The notes under the pieces were generated by a model. It was not told the DNA's origin, searched no databases, and worked only from the letters and a program-made list of their open reading frames with translations. From IMG/VR virus record IMGVR_UViG_3300044627_000601, positions 1-36,993 of that record: a stretch of DNA of 36,993 bases; one strand, 5' to 3'. Positions within the stretch are counted from its first letter, which is position 1. Every line of letters begins with the position of its first letter. The stretch comes from a virus. Positions 30,416-36,892 of this stretch are shown here, piece after piece. Made by a program: the position numbers and the translations under genes.

Positions 30416-30513
30416 ATTACCCCCGAGAAAACTACGAAAAGAAAGAACAGCGAAGCCAGACATACGCCAAGCAATGCTGCTACTACGAACTTCCATATCT
30501 CTAGCTCGTCCAT
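30412..30513 (-). CDS. 33-aa single-span membrane peptide
   Basis: ATG 30513 with AGAGGTGTGAC upstream. The product starts MDELEIWK, followed by a hydrophobic run of about 22 residues (FVVAALLGVCLASLFFLFVV), and ends FSGVI. Its stop overlaps the ATG of the 85-aa gene (ATGA). Both ends fit the tight spacing of neighbouring genes. Could be a holin-like, regulatory or membrane-anchoring peptide. Confidence 0.6.
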   Translation of the reverse strand: MDELEIWKFVVAALLGVCLASLFFLFVVFSGVI

Positions 30514-30514
30514 G

Positions 30515-30883
30515 TCACACCTCTATTCTTAGGGTACGGTCAACTTCAATCAGATACTCGTGCTCCCCATCGCGTACTACTTCGATGTCCTCATACTCCT
30601 CACCCATACGCACGTACTCATACGCCCCGATAGGTACGCCTTCCTTACCCATACAGAATAAGTCTTGAAACTCCTCAGATGCTTCATCGAACGCTTGAAC
30701 ATCAGGGTCGCCGTCATACCACTTCACGTTGTCGGCTTGAAACGCCATGCCCTTGTTGAACCATCGAACATTCTCCCCCCACTCCTCCATCGGGAAGTTC
30801 TCGTCAAGCCACAGCTTGATAGCGGCAAAGTCTTTTACATCTGCTGCGTAGAACACCGCAGCTACCTCACTTCTGTATCCCAT
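30515..30883 (-). CDS. MGYRSEV-family small phage protein
   Basis: 122 aa from ATG 30883 (AAAGGGGAACGAC upstream); the ATG is preferred over 30901 because MGYRSEVA is the conserved N-terminus of a widespread phage protein family. The protein is acidic and Trp/Tyr-rich (FPMEEWGENVRWF, then DNVKWYDGDPDVQAF) with beta strands at the C-terminus (EYLIEVDRTLRIEV). The ribosome site overlaps the stop of the DUF3150-type gene. Function unknown. Confidence 0.75.
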   Translation of the reverse strand: MGYRSEVAAVFYAADVKDFAAIKLWLDENFPMEEWGENVRWFNKGMAFQADNVKWYDGDPDVQAFDEASEEFQDLFCMGKEGVPIGAYEYVRMGEEYEDIEVVRDGEHEYLIEVDRTLRIEV

Positions 30884-30894
30884 GTCGTTCCCCT

Positions 30895-31752
30895 TTACCA
30901 ATCAAACTTCTCAAGGATTGCATCTACCTTCGTCTTCACCTCGCTACGCACTTGCTCGTACTCCTTGATGTCATCGATGTCTACACCTATCAAGGCACGC
31001 TCAAGTGAACGTCGTGCTTCTTCTAACTTCGGGTCATTCGTTACGTTCAGCTTAGTAAGCAGAGCGCATAAGTTCTGTGGGTTATCGATCAGGCTGTCGT
31101 GGTAGCGTTTCTTCTTCTCGTCATCCCCTTCACGCTCCGTCAGCTTCTCGCTTAGTCCTGTCAACTCCTCATACAGCCGGTCCCACGGTTCACGCACAGC
31201 CTTAGCTAAGCGGCTATTGAAGTCAGACTCATAGCTCTCTGCAAGTTCCCGCAAGTCCTCGTTCGCTACGTCTAAGCGAAAGTCACCAGCCTCGGGCAGC
31301 GGACTGAACACCACATGCACTGAGTACTTAGTCATTACATCATCGAGCGATGGGTAGTCGCTGTACTTGTACATACCCTTGAGATTGTTCTGCGCTTGCT
31401 GCACCACGTTGGCATACTCGGCGTAGAACTTATTGCACATACTCTCGTAGGTTGTACGCATCGTGTTGATCTGTGTCTTGTACTCCAGCATCATCGATGT
31501 CGGTAACAGGCGTGCACCCTTACTAGCCCACGGTAGCGTCGCCGTGTTGTGATACAGCCTGATGCGTGCTGCGTACTTGGACAAGTCACTGACTAGCGAC
31601 GTACCTGCAACGAGATTCTTATAGACCTTGCTTGCGTCTGCCGATGCGTTGTTGTTAGCGTTGACTGCGTCGGTCACGCCACGATCTAACTTGCTAGCCC
31701 CCCAAGCAGATACGTTTAACTCTACCAATACTGCGCTACTAGATATACCCAT
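30895..31752 (-). CDS. DUF3150-type protein, partner of MoxR/VWA genes
   Basis: 285 aa. It begins GISSSAVLVELNVSAWGASK, continues with LPWASKGARLLPTSMM, YPSLDDVMTKYSVHVVFSPL, and ends in SLIDNPQNLCALLTKLNV plus a charged helix, the pattern of DUF3150 proteins in phages and mobile elements. It is mostly helical and probably coiled coil, with no catalytic motif. It is encoded just downstream of the MoxR ATPase, zincin-VWA and 84-aa genes, and such proteins repeatedly sit with MoxR/VWA pairs, so it may be their substrate-binding partner or a structural component. The leader shares a 19-bp sequence with that of the DUF3310 gene. Confidence 0.8.
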   Translation of the reverse strand: MGISSSAVLVELNVSAWGASKLDRGVTDAVNANNNASADASKVYKNLVAGTSLVSDLSKYAARIRLYHNTATLPWASKGARLLPTSMMLEYKTQINTMRTTYESMCNKFYAEYANVVQQAQNNLKGMYKYSDYPSLDDVMTKYSVHVVFSPLPEAGDFRLDVANEDLRELAESYESDFNSRLAKAVREPWDRLYEELTGLSEKLTEREGDDEKKKRYHDSLIDNPQNLCALLTKLNVTNDPKLEEARRSLERALIGVDIDDIKEYEQVRSEVKTKVDAILEKFDW

Positions 31753-31777
31753 GTCATTCTCCTTGTGGTTGTTGTGA

Positions 31778-32032
31778 TTACTCTGGCTTGCCTGCTAACT
31801 TGTACATGTTGTACATGTCGTCGCTGAGATACTTGAGCCCGATACTTGAGTCACCTTGCGATTGCGGGTAGATGTGATACGTCGTGTAGCTCTCCCGTCC
31901 TGTTAACTCATCCTTACTATTCCACTTATCCTCGTACTGCTCTGCCTTAGCTAGTATGTCTAGCACCTTCATTGCGTCACCACCATCGAGCACATAGTTT
32001 CTATACCCTACTGATACGATTACCTTTGCCAT
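31778..32032 (-). CDS. 84-aa protein inside the MoxR/VWA cluster
   Basis: ATG 32032, chosen for AGGAGATAAGAAC upstream; the open frame to 32329 is antisense-type sequence within the VWA gene and is rejected. It reads MAKVIVSVGYRNYVLDGGDA, then KVLDILAKAEQYEDKW, then YHIYPQSQGDSSIGLKYLSD: strand-loop-helix-strand, a small alpha/beta fold. It sits five bases after the VWA gene stop, so it is probably co-made with that complex. No family recognised. Confidence 0.7.
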   Translation of the reverse strand: MAKVIVSVGYRNYVLDGGDAMKVLDILAKAEQYEDKWNSKDELTGRESYTTYHIYPQSQGDSSIGLKYLSDDMYNMYKLAGKPE

Positions 32033-32036
32033 GTTC

Positions 32037-33227
32037 TTATCTCCTAATGTGAATAGTTTTTCCATTCGGTGCAATTGCTGTATTACCACCGCATACGACC
32101 CAAAGTACCGGCACCTCCCAATCCGTACCCCAATCGGAACCCACGTATCCGTCCGTAAGTACCACCACACACTCCGGCTTAAGGCTGTGCTCCTTGAGAT
32201 AAGCAGTGATACAGCTTGGACTTGTACCCCCACCACCTTTCGGCTTAGTCGAACTAACGATGTCTGCCACGTTGCCGCTGTCGTATGTCTCATGCCCTGC
32301 CACCTCGCTGTCCCAGTAGAGCAGGTCAACCTTCTCGGGCGTCACCTCCTCTGCTATGCCTTTAACTTCAGTAAGGAACTCGTTTAACTCCTTGCCCGCG
32401 ATGGACCCAGATGTATCTACTGCGACTACTAGGTGTCCAACCCGCTCGCTGACTAGCGTAGGCATATAGATGTCGTTGCCGATGAACCGTCGATTGACTC
32501 GCCGCCATGATGATGCGTCCTTCCCCGAACAGATTGATTTCACATACTCGCGTAGCTGCTCACGCCAGTTAACTTGTGGTGCAAGCATCTCGCCAAGCTC
32601 ACGCCCTAGCCCACCCGCCCCGTTGCCCTTGACCTTGCGCTGTGTCATGTCTCCCTGCCGCAGTGCTTGCTCTACCTCTTTGCTTAGCTCCTTCTGCTCC
32701 TCCTCACTAAGCTCACCCGCACCACCCCAATCATGCTCGTCGAACCCTTCTTCGCCTCCCCCACCGTCCTCGCCATGCTCCTCAAGCAATGCGTCGTACA
32801 CCTCCTTGGTAGTCATACCGCGATACTTCTCATCGATAAGCCCGATGACCTTGCCGTCACGTCTAGGCATAACCATCACGCGACCGTGTGGGTCTAGGTC
32901 TTTGAGTTGCAGGTTAATTACGTAGTCACAAGCCGCGTTGGCTAGCTGCGGTGTCGCGTCGTATAGCTTGCGCCATGTCGTAAGATGCCGATATGCTTTG
33001 TGCATGGCTTCGTGCAAAACAACGAATGCCAGTTCTTTCTCCGACAACTCGGCTACGAACTTGCGACCATACCGCTCGTCGCGCCCGTTGGTACATGCAG
33101 TTGCCACGTTGTCATCGATGTAGGTCTTGCCCACCATCATGATGCCCGACCACAATGCGAAGTCAGGGTCACGCATGATGTTGATCTTGACCTTCTTAAG
33201 CTTACGTTCTTCCTTGTCTATATCCAT
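32037..33227 (-). CDS. Zincin-like metallopeptidase / VWA domain protein (DUF2201 type)
   Basis: 396 aa. The N-terminal zincin-like domain has HEAMH at 72-76 (FVVLHEAMHKA) and ANAACDYVIN at 96-105, whose Asp101 fits the third metal ligand of this family. An acidic Gly/Glu linker covers 145-190. The C-terminal VWA domain carries a full metal-ion-dependent site: DTSGS at 271-275, the Thr of GGGGTSPS near 335, and TDG at 358-360. This is the DUF2201-like architecture that pairs with MoxR ATPases, as CobT does with CobS. It lies eight bases after the MoxR gene stop. Its role is probably protein remodelling or activation; the protease activity is predicted only. Confidence 0.88.
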   Translation of the reverse strand: MDIDKEERKLKKVKINIMRDPDFALWSGIMMVGKTYIDDNVATACTNGRDERYGRKFVAELSEKELAFVVLHEAMHKAYRHLTTWRKLYDATPQLANAACDYVINLQLKDLDPHGRVMVMPRRDGKVIGLIDEKYRGMTTKEVYDALLEEHGEDGGGGEEGFDEHDWGGAGELSEEEQKELSKEVEQALRQGDMTQRKVKGNGAGGLGRELGEMLAPQVNWREQLREYVKSICSGKDASSWRRVNRRFIGNDIYMPTLVSERVGHLVVAVDTSGSIAGKELNEFLTEVKGIAEEVTPEKVDLLYWDSEVAGHETYDSGNVADIVSSTKPKGGGGTSPSCITAYLKEHSLKPECVVVLTDGYVGSDWGTDWEVPVLWVVCGGNTAIAPNGKTIHIRR

Positions 33228-33235
33228 ACTGCCTC

Positions 33236-34306
33236 CTATAAAAGATCATTGTTTTTAGCTACCCATGCACTGAACTTCCTGCACCCGAACGCCACCACCT
33301 GCTTGCTCTTACTCTTGGCGATGTTGATGCAGAACGCCGCTTGCCACTCGGGCTCGAACCGCTCAAGGTACGTCATGAACGCATCGATAGTGTCCTTCTC
33401 TACGCGCTGTATCGCACCGAACACGACGATTGCACAAGCACCTGCACTGGTAGGTACAAGCGCACCGAGCGGGTTGGCGATGGTCTGTTGCCACGTCGGT
33501 AACTGATTGGAATAGTCGAGATACGCTGAGAAGTCCTTAGCTGCTGCCTCACCGATAGCACCTGTCAGTGATGCAATCAGGCTCTCTTGGTCGAACATGT
33601 GACGCATACGCACTACATTGCTGGCACGCTCAAGACTTCTCGGCGTCACGCATGGCATTGTTGCTCGATGGGGCTGATAGATATACGGGTTCTCTTTCTG
33701 GCTCGGGTCGGTGTAGCTAGCGAATATCTGTGGGAACTGCCGAGCGAACGCAAGTATCTCAGGCACGATGCCGTTATCCATCGCCCACTCAGCCCACTCG
33801 TCGAACGTCGGCTTACGCACAGTCAGCGGGATGATGCGGTTCAGGGTGTGCCCCTTCATGCTGTCGCCTACGCCGTCTGTGGACAGGTTGCCTGTCATAA
33901 AGATATAGCTGTCCTTGTGTACCGGCACGTCGCCGAGTCTGGGATTGTGTGCCTCAAGCAGCGGATGCAACATGTTCTTTACAGGGTCGGGGCCCTTGCT
34001 AAACTCGTCAAGCATTACGATGACCGGCTCGCCTGTGTGGAACATGAACCTAGCGTTGGGGTAGTACCGCGTGACTTTGTGCTCATGGTCAATCGCAGGC
34101 ATACAAATGTCGCCTAAGTCCATGCTAGGTACGTCCATGTATGCCATGTGGTGCTTGGGTAGCGCTGCTTTGAGCAGTCGCATGATGCTTGACTTACCGA
34201 TACCGGGCTCGCCGCGTAGCCCGTACCGATTCTCTGGGTTTGCAAGGATTAGCTGCATCGCTTGCTTTAACGACACGCTTATGTCGAAGTTCAATTCATT
34301 TGCCAT
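33236..34306 (-). CDS. MoxR-type AAA+ ATPase
   Basis: 356 aa; AAGGAG upstream of ATG 34306. Walker A GEPGIGKS at 32-39, Walker B VIVMLDEF at 95-102, sensor 1 FMTGN at 136-140 and an Asn-Arg pair (TLNRI) at 154-158 fit the arginine-finger region, so ATP hydrolysis is likely intact. The conserved segment MDVPSMDLGDICMPA and the pore-like FMFHTGEP fit the MoxR/CobS clade. These ATPases act as ring chaperones that deliver work to a VWA partner, here the next gene. It is the first protein of the DUF3150 cluster and follows a 26-aa membrane peptide gene. Confidence 0.88.
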   Translation of the reverse strand: MANELNFDISVSLKQAMQLILANPENRYGLRGEPGIGKSSIMRLLKAALPKHHMAYMDVPSMDLGDICMPAIDHEHKVTRYYPNARFMFHTGEPVIVMLDEFSKGPDPVKNMLHPLLEAHNPRLGDVPVHKDSYIFMTGNLSTDGVGDSMKGHTLNRIIPLTVRKPTFDEWAEWAMDNGIVPEILAFARQFPQIFASYTDPSQKENPYIYQPHRATMPCVTPRSLERASNVVRMRHMFDQESLIASLTGAIGEAAAKDFSAYLDYSNQLPTWQQTIANPLGALVPTSAGACAIVVFGAIQRVEKDTIDAFMTYLERFEPEWQAAFCINIAKSKSKQVVAFGCRKFSAWVAKNNDLL

Positions 34307-34321
34307 GTGTTACTCCTTTAG

Positions 34322-34402
34322 TTAGATAAACCCAAGCCCTGCTGCTATCAATGCACCTAGCGTTACTGCTACGCACACCGCCATTACTACTCTGTCGATC
34401 AT
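34322..34402 (-). CDS. 26-aa single-span membrane peptide
   Basis: ATG 34402 overlaps the stop of the NinX-like gene (ATGA) and follows a very strong GGAGGAGTTGAA ribosome site. The product MIDRVVMAVCVAVTLGALIA plus AGLGFI is nearly all hydrophobic with a short polar N-terminus, a single membrane helix. It ends 15 bases before the MoxR ATPase start, so it may anchor or regulate that system, or be an unrelated membrane peptide. Confidence 0.6.
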   Translation of the reverse strand: MIDRVVMAVCVAVTLGALIAAGLGFI

Positions 34403-34737
34403 TTCAACTCCTCCGGTAGTTGTACTTCGTTACCCAAACAGCTTGCTACATAGCAGCGCATGGCTGCTTCGAGTGGTGTCGCCCCGCCTTCTACGTACAG
34501 GCAATTGGGGTGATTCGCTTCCCACCTACCCGCATCCACACCCCACGTACCGTCACCGTAGTGCAATCCCATCTTCTCGCGCTCAATGATTGCACCTGCC
34601 AATGCCCAATCGTCGTGATACATAAGCGGGTTGCTAAACTCGTCAACGACCACGCCTTGCCATATTGCACACGTTACCCCTTCGGCTTCCGCAACTGCCC
34701 AATCAAGGGCAGCGCCGCTTAACTCTTTTGTTTTCAT
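34399..34737 (-). CDS. DUF2591 protein, NinX-like
   Basis: 112 aa matching the DUF2591/NinX pattern: KTKELSGAALDWAVAEAEG at the start, then WALAGAIIEREKMGL, GRWEA, and TPLEAAMRCYVASCLGNEV near the C-terminus. The family occurs in lambdoid and other phages and has no established function. The start ATG 34737 is in an ATGA overlap with the first gene of the arm, with GGGAGGAATTGCA upstream. Length is typical and no part appears missing. Confidence 0.9.
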   Translation of the reverse strand: MKTKELSGAALDWAVAEAEGVTCAIWQGVVVDEFSNPLMYHDDWALAGAIIEREKMGLHYGDGTWGVDAGRWEANHPNCLYVEGGATPLEAAMRCYVASCLGNEVQLPEELK

Positions 34738-34961
34738 TGCAATTCCTCCCGCGCCCGAATACTGAGCACTGCCTTGTGCATGGCTTCGTGCTCTTTTGAT
34801 ATCAGGTTAGTATGAGTCCAGTAGTCGAAGCTTTCCAAGTCCTCTGCGTGGTCGAGCATTACGCATTGGTATTCGTAGTCAGCAATCATTGCTTCTTCCT
34901 CCTCTGTTAGTACGCCGTACAGGAAAGCATTATTAAGCAGGGTTTCTATGTGGATGTTCAT
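34734..34961 (-). CDS. 75-aa acidic small protein, first gene of the leftward arm
   Basis: Starts MNIHIETLLNNAFLYGVLTE with AAAGGCAAC upstream and contains EEEEAMIADYEYQCVMLDHA, then HEAMHKAVLSIRAREELQ. The HEAMH phrase resembles a zincin helix, but the protein is too short and has no other metal ligand, so it is not called a peptidase. It is the leftmost leader-proximal gene of the leftward transcript; the AT-rich CTTACAA region lies directly upstream. Function unknown. Confidence 0.7.
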   Translation of the reverse strand: MNIHIETLLNNAFLYGVLTEEEEAMIADYEYQCVMLDHAEDLESFDYWTHTNLISKEHEAMHKAVLSIRAREELQ

Positions 34962-35166
34962 GATGTTGCCTTTCTGAGTATTGTAAGGATTTTAGGGTAA
35001 TGTAAGGAAATATAGTGTAGTGTAACGAAGCAATAATTACAAAAGAAACCCAATAGAATCAAGGGGTTACAGCGTATTTTCTCTGTAATGTAATAATGTT
35101 TTGAAGAAAAATAAGTATAATCACGTGTGCGATTTTTTCGGACGTTATGCACCTGCTGAAGTGCTC

Positions 35167-35193
35167 TTGACAGTGCTGAAAGGCATTTATACT
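35167..35193 (+). promoter_or_regulatory. Candidate plus-strand promoter
   Basis: TTGACA (35167-35172) and TATACT (35188-35193) are 15 bp apart on the plus strand. Both boxes match well, but spacing is short and no rightward gene follows for over 1.6 kb, so it may make a noncoding transcript, an RNA primer, or be accidental. Confidence 0.35.
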
Positions 35194-35255
35194 TGAAAAG
35201 TGAGCTTACATTATTACAAAGCACACTTTATCCTTTAGAATCAAGGACTTAGCAC

Positions 35256-35305
35256 CTTACAAAGCAGCCTTACAATCACTTACAATACCTTTGTAAGCCT
35301 TACAA
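35256..35305. repeat. CTTACAA array with 15-bp perfect palindrome
   Basis: Direct CTTACAA copies begin at 35256, 35269, 35279 and 35299, with an inverted copy at 35291. The last two form TTGTAAGCCTTACAA (35291-35305), a perfect palindrome around a central C, and 35279-35297 makes a second inverted pair with a 5-bp gap. Steps of 10 and 20 bp place sites on one DNA face, typical of protein-binding arrays. Confidence 0.75.
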
Positions 35306-35312
35306 TACCAAT

Positions 35313-35504
35313 TTAGTCTGCCCAAACCGCATGTTCAGGTGCTTTTGCCCACCGATTTGCCCACGCCCACGTCGTTGTGCGTGTTCTGTAAGGCACTGGC
35401 GCGTGTCCGCCTTGCACTCTAAGATTGTATTGCCCTTCTTTTAACTTTGGCATTGCGATGCCCAAAGGTTTTGTTACAATTATCACTTTCGAAACTTTTC
35501 GCAT
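35313..35504 (-). CDS. Possible small basic Trp-rich protein
   Basis: 63 aa. GGAG lies ten bases before ATG 35504; a second start (MPKLKEGQYN) is possible at codon 18. The C-terminal half (RTRTTTWAWANRWAKAPEHA) is basic and Trp-rich, as in some small DNA-binding phage proteins. It ends next to the CTTACAA palindrome, and a strong hairpin lies just upstream. Support is only moderate because neighbouring sequence is mostly non-coding. Confidence 0.4.
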   Translation of the reverse strand: MRKVSKVIIVTKPLGIAMPKLKEGQYNLRVQGGHAPVPYRTRTTTWAWANRWAKAPEHAVWAD

Positions 35505-35525
35505 TTTCTTTTGGCTCCAATAGAA

Positions 35526-35556
35526 AAAGGGCTAACCGATACTGCGTTAGCCCTTT
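35526..35556 (-). terminator. Hairpin with 11-bp stem, probable terminator
   Basis: AAAGGGCTAAC (35526-35536) pairs exactly with GTTAGCCCTTT (35546-35556) around a 9-base loop. On the minus strand the stem runs into a short U tract (complement of 35524-35528), so leftward transcripts from the 156-aa gene would stop here. The plus strand has a T-rich follow-on (GGTTTGTTTTG), so it may be bidirectional. Confidence 0.7.
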
Positions 35557-35799
35557 GGTTTGTTTTGCTGCGCCCTAATCCTAATTCGCCGGATTCGCAT
35601 GGCGTGTTTACGCAGTTTTGCTTTTCTGCGTCCACGAATTTATTGGCTCACACTCCCGTCTTAAGTACTGACCTTCGTTGCAGTGTTTAATATTTGCTAA
35701 TTGCCCTCCAAGTCTTCGCATCTAACCTGACTTGCAAAGAGTGAACCGCTTGCAATTTGCTAGCATTGTTATTCACAGTTTCCGGCTTGCCGAGTGTTT
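35557..35799. other. Non-coding stretch between hairpin and inverted repeat
   Basis: No open frame with a ribosome site is seen on either strand. A small hairpin ACGCAG / CTGCGT (35610-35615 and 35626-35631) has a T-rich loop. Two TTGCAA hexamers flank a short spacer near 35735-35760. Nothing further can be assigned. Confidence 0.4.
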
Positions 35800-35827
35800 T
35801 GTGTATGTTCTATTGAGCGCATTAGTA
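35800..35827. repeat. Left arm of a 28-bp perfect inverted repeat
   Basis: This segment (beginning TGTGTATGTTC, ending GCATTAGTA) is the exact reverse complement of 36328-36355. It starts 5 bp beyond the stop codon of the enclosed 156-aa gene. Confidence 0.95.
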
Positions 35828-35832
35828 AAAGT

Positions 35833-36303
35833 TTAGATTGATGAAACTGATTGAACTGCATTGATAAGAGCAAGACATTGCTCGATGATGCGAAGCTTTG
35901 CCGATGGCTTTTCGACGCCATCTTTAAAGGTATATCCGCCATTTTTCAGATCAAGCTTGGCATCTTCGAATCGGTCAGGCAAAGCCATAAACGCAGCTTT
36001 GTTGCGAATCGATATTGATGCACCTGTTAGTGCTGCGATAGCATCGGCAAGCGGTTTGAAATTACCATTTTGCGCTTGACGTGCGATGCCCTCTAAACCC
36101 TCTTTTGATTTATTGGCACGCGCCATCTGACCGACTTTGCCAGTAGCATTGACCATAAAATCAAGGGCTTGTGAAGACGCTTGACTAATAACACTAAGAC
36201 GTTTCTCTGTTGCCGTTTCACCATGTACGGTAACGCAGACGGGGGAAAATTCCACGATAGCATTATTGTAATCAGTAGCGTTAAATTGAGCGATATTGTT
36301 CAT
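35833..36303 (-). CDS. Unknown 156-aa protein inside an inverted-repeat-bounded cassette
   Basis: ATG 36303, chosen for AAAGGATACTAAA upstream; the open frame to 36423 would read through the inverted repeat and adds an unlikely hydrophobic leader. The product starts MNNIAQFNATDYNNAIVEFS, then VCVTVHGETATEKRL, a helical middle (SVISQASSQALDFMVNATGK, then EGLEGIARQAQNG), and ends with AKLRIIEQCLALINAVQSV. It has normal coding composition and no recognised domain. It stands alone on its own transcript, ending at the 35526-35556 hairpin, and is tightly framed by the 28-bp repeats. It may be a cargo or regulatory gene. Confidence 0.65.
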   Translation of the reverse strand: MNNIAQFNATDYNNAIVEFSPVCVTVHGETATEKRLSVISQASSQALDFMVNATGKVGQMARANKSKEGLEGIARQAQNGNFKPLADAIAALTGASISIRNKAAFMALPDRFEDAKLDLKNGGYTFKDGVEKPSAKLRIIEQCLALINAVQSVSSI

Positions 36304-36327
36304 TTTAGTATCCTTTAGATAATAGAA

Positions 36328-36355
36328 TACTAATGCGCTCAATAGAACATACACA
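36328..36355. repeat. Right arm of the 28-bp perfect inverted repeat
   Basis: Exact reverse complement of 35800-35827; it lies 24 bp upstream of the 156-aa gene start, between any promoter and its ribosome site. No target-site duplication is obvious outside the two arms. Confidence 0.95.
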
Positions 36356-36892
36356 TATGACGGGCCGCTTAAGTAGATCGCCCTTGTTAAAGATAACCGC
36401 CAATACGCTACAATCGCAAACACAATGTACTCTCACCATCTAAAGCGCGAACGGGAAAACCGTGGGCTAAAGTAGCAAGCATCATGCAAGCTAAAGAAAA
36501 CTAGCAGAGAGAAATCGTTTTGTTCCCCTCTGCCCTGAAGTTTACAGAAAACCGCACTAAATCCATTGCGGATACGAAAGCAATAATAACGCTCTGCGAG
36601 GCAACGTCAACGGCAACGGCAACGTCAACGGCAACGGCGCGGACATCGCGGGCGTCAGTGGTAAAACAAAATGCGAGGGCGTCGGTGGCATAACGGAACC
36701 CCACCCCCCTAAATAGGCAAGTAGGAGTCCCAGCTTCTACCTACACCATGATTTGCACAGTCGATGTTCACTTTTGTATTGCCCCACCCCCCTATGTCTT
36801 TTTTGGCAACACTAAGCTAAGTCGATCCTGCGAAACCCCCCCGTCAAGGGTACCTTTACCTCCCCGCCGTAATGTGATATATACTCCGCCAT
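36356..36892. other. Gene-poor stretch with GC-rich and C-rich segments
   Basis: No convincing gene. Contents seen: a small ACGG / CCGT hairpin near 36450, a direct GCAAGC pair near 36475-36491, the hexamer tandem repeat at 36601-36636, and C-runs around 36700-36709, 36782-36791 and 36836-36842. A TATACT box (36880-36885) precedes the rightward ATG at 36893. The low-complexity open frames here look accidental. Confidence 0.5.
36601..36636 (+). repeat. Hexamer tandem repeat (GCAACG/TCAACG)
   Basis: Six 6-bp units in the order GCAACG, TCAACG, GCAACG, GCAACG, TCAACG, GCAACG, so an 18-bp period is also present (two copies). It is not in a supported gene. Tandem hexamers of this kind can be slippage-prone or protein-binding. 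Confidence 0.85.

Larger units (their letters stand above)
34962..35312. promoter_or_regulatory. Gene-free AT-rich region with iterated TTGTAA/CTTACAA sites
   Basis: Exact CTTACAA or its complement TTGTAAG occurs at 34981-34987, 35256-35262, 35269-35275, 35279-35285, 35291-35297 and 35299-35305. Near copies lie at 35001, 35021, 35037, 35205 and 35214. An 11-bp direct repeat, TAGAATCAAGG, is at 35054-35064 and 35236-35246. Such spacing in an AT-rich leader upstream of the leftward arm fits an origin iteron array or an operator cluster. The long open frame here on the minus strand is not coding-like. Confidence 0.65.

Noticed and set aside
31778-32329. 183-codon version of the 84-aa gene
   Set aside because: The first 99 codons lie out of frame inside the VWA gene and have no start signal; ATG 32032 has a strong ribosome site.
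34734-34961. HEAMH in the 75-aa protein as a metallopeptidase site
   Set aside because: Protein too short and lacks any third ligand or strand framework of a zincin.
34958-35224. Minus-strand open frame of 88 codons upstream of the 75-aa gene
   Set aside because: Rich in Cys, Tyr and Leu as expected for AT-rich non-coding DNA, lies over the TTGTAA/CTTACAA array, and has no good ribosome site.
36501-36704. Minus-strand frame of 67 codons with repeated AVAVDVAV
   Set aside because: The repeat is the translation of the hexamer tandem repeat; GTG start, no ribosome site, no domain.
36561-36716. Plus-strand Gly/Asn repeat frame (GNVNGNGNVNGNG)
   Set aside because: No start codon; arises from the hexamer repeat.
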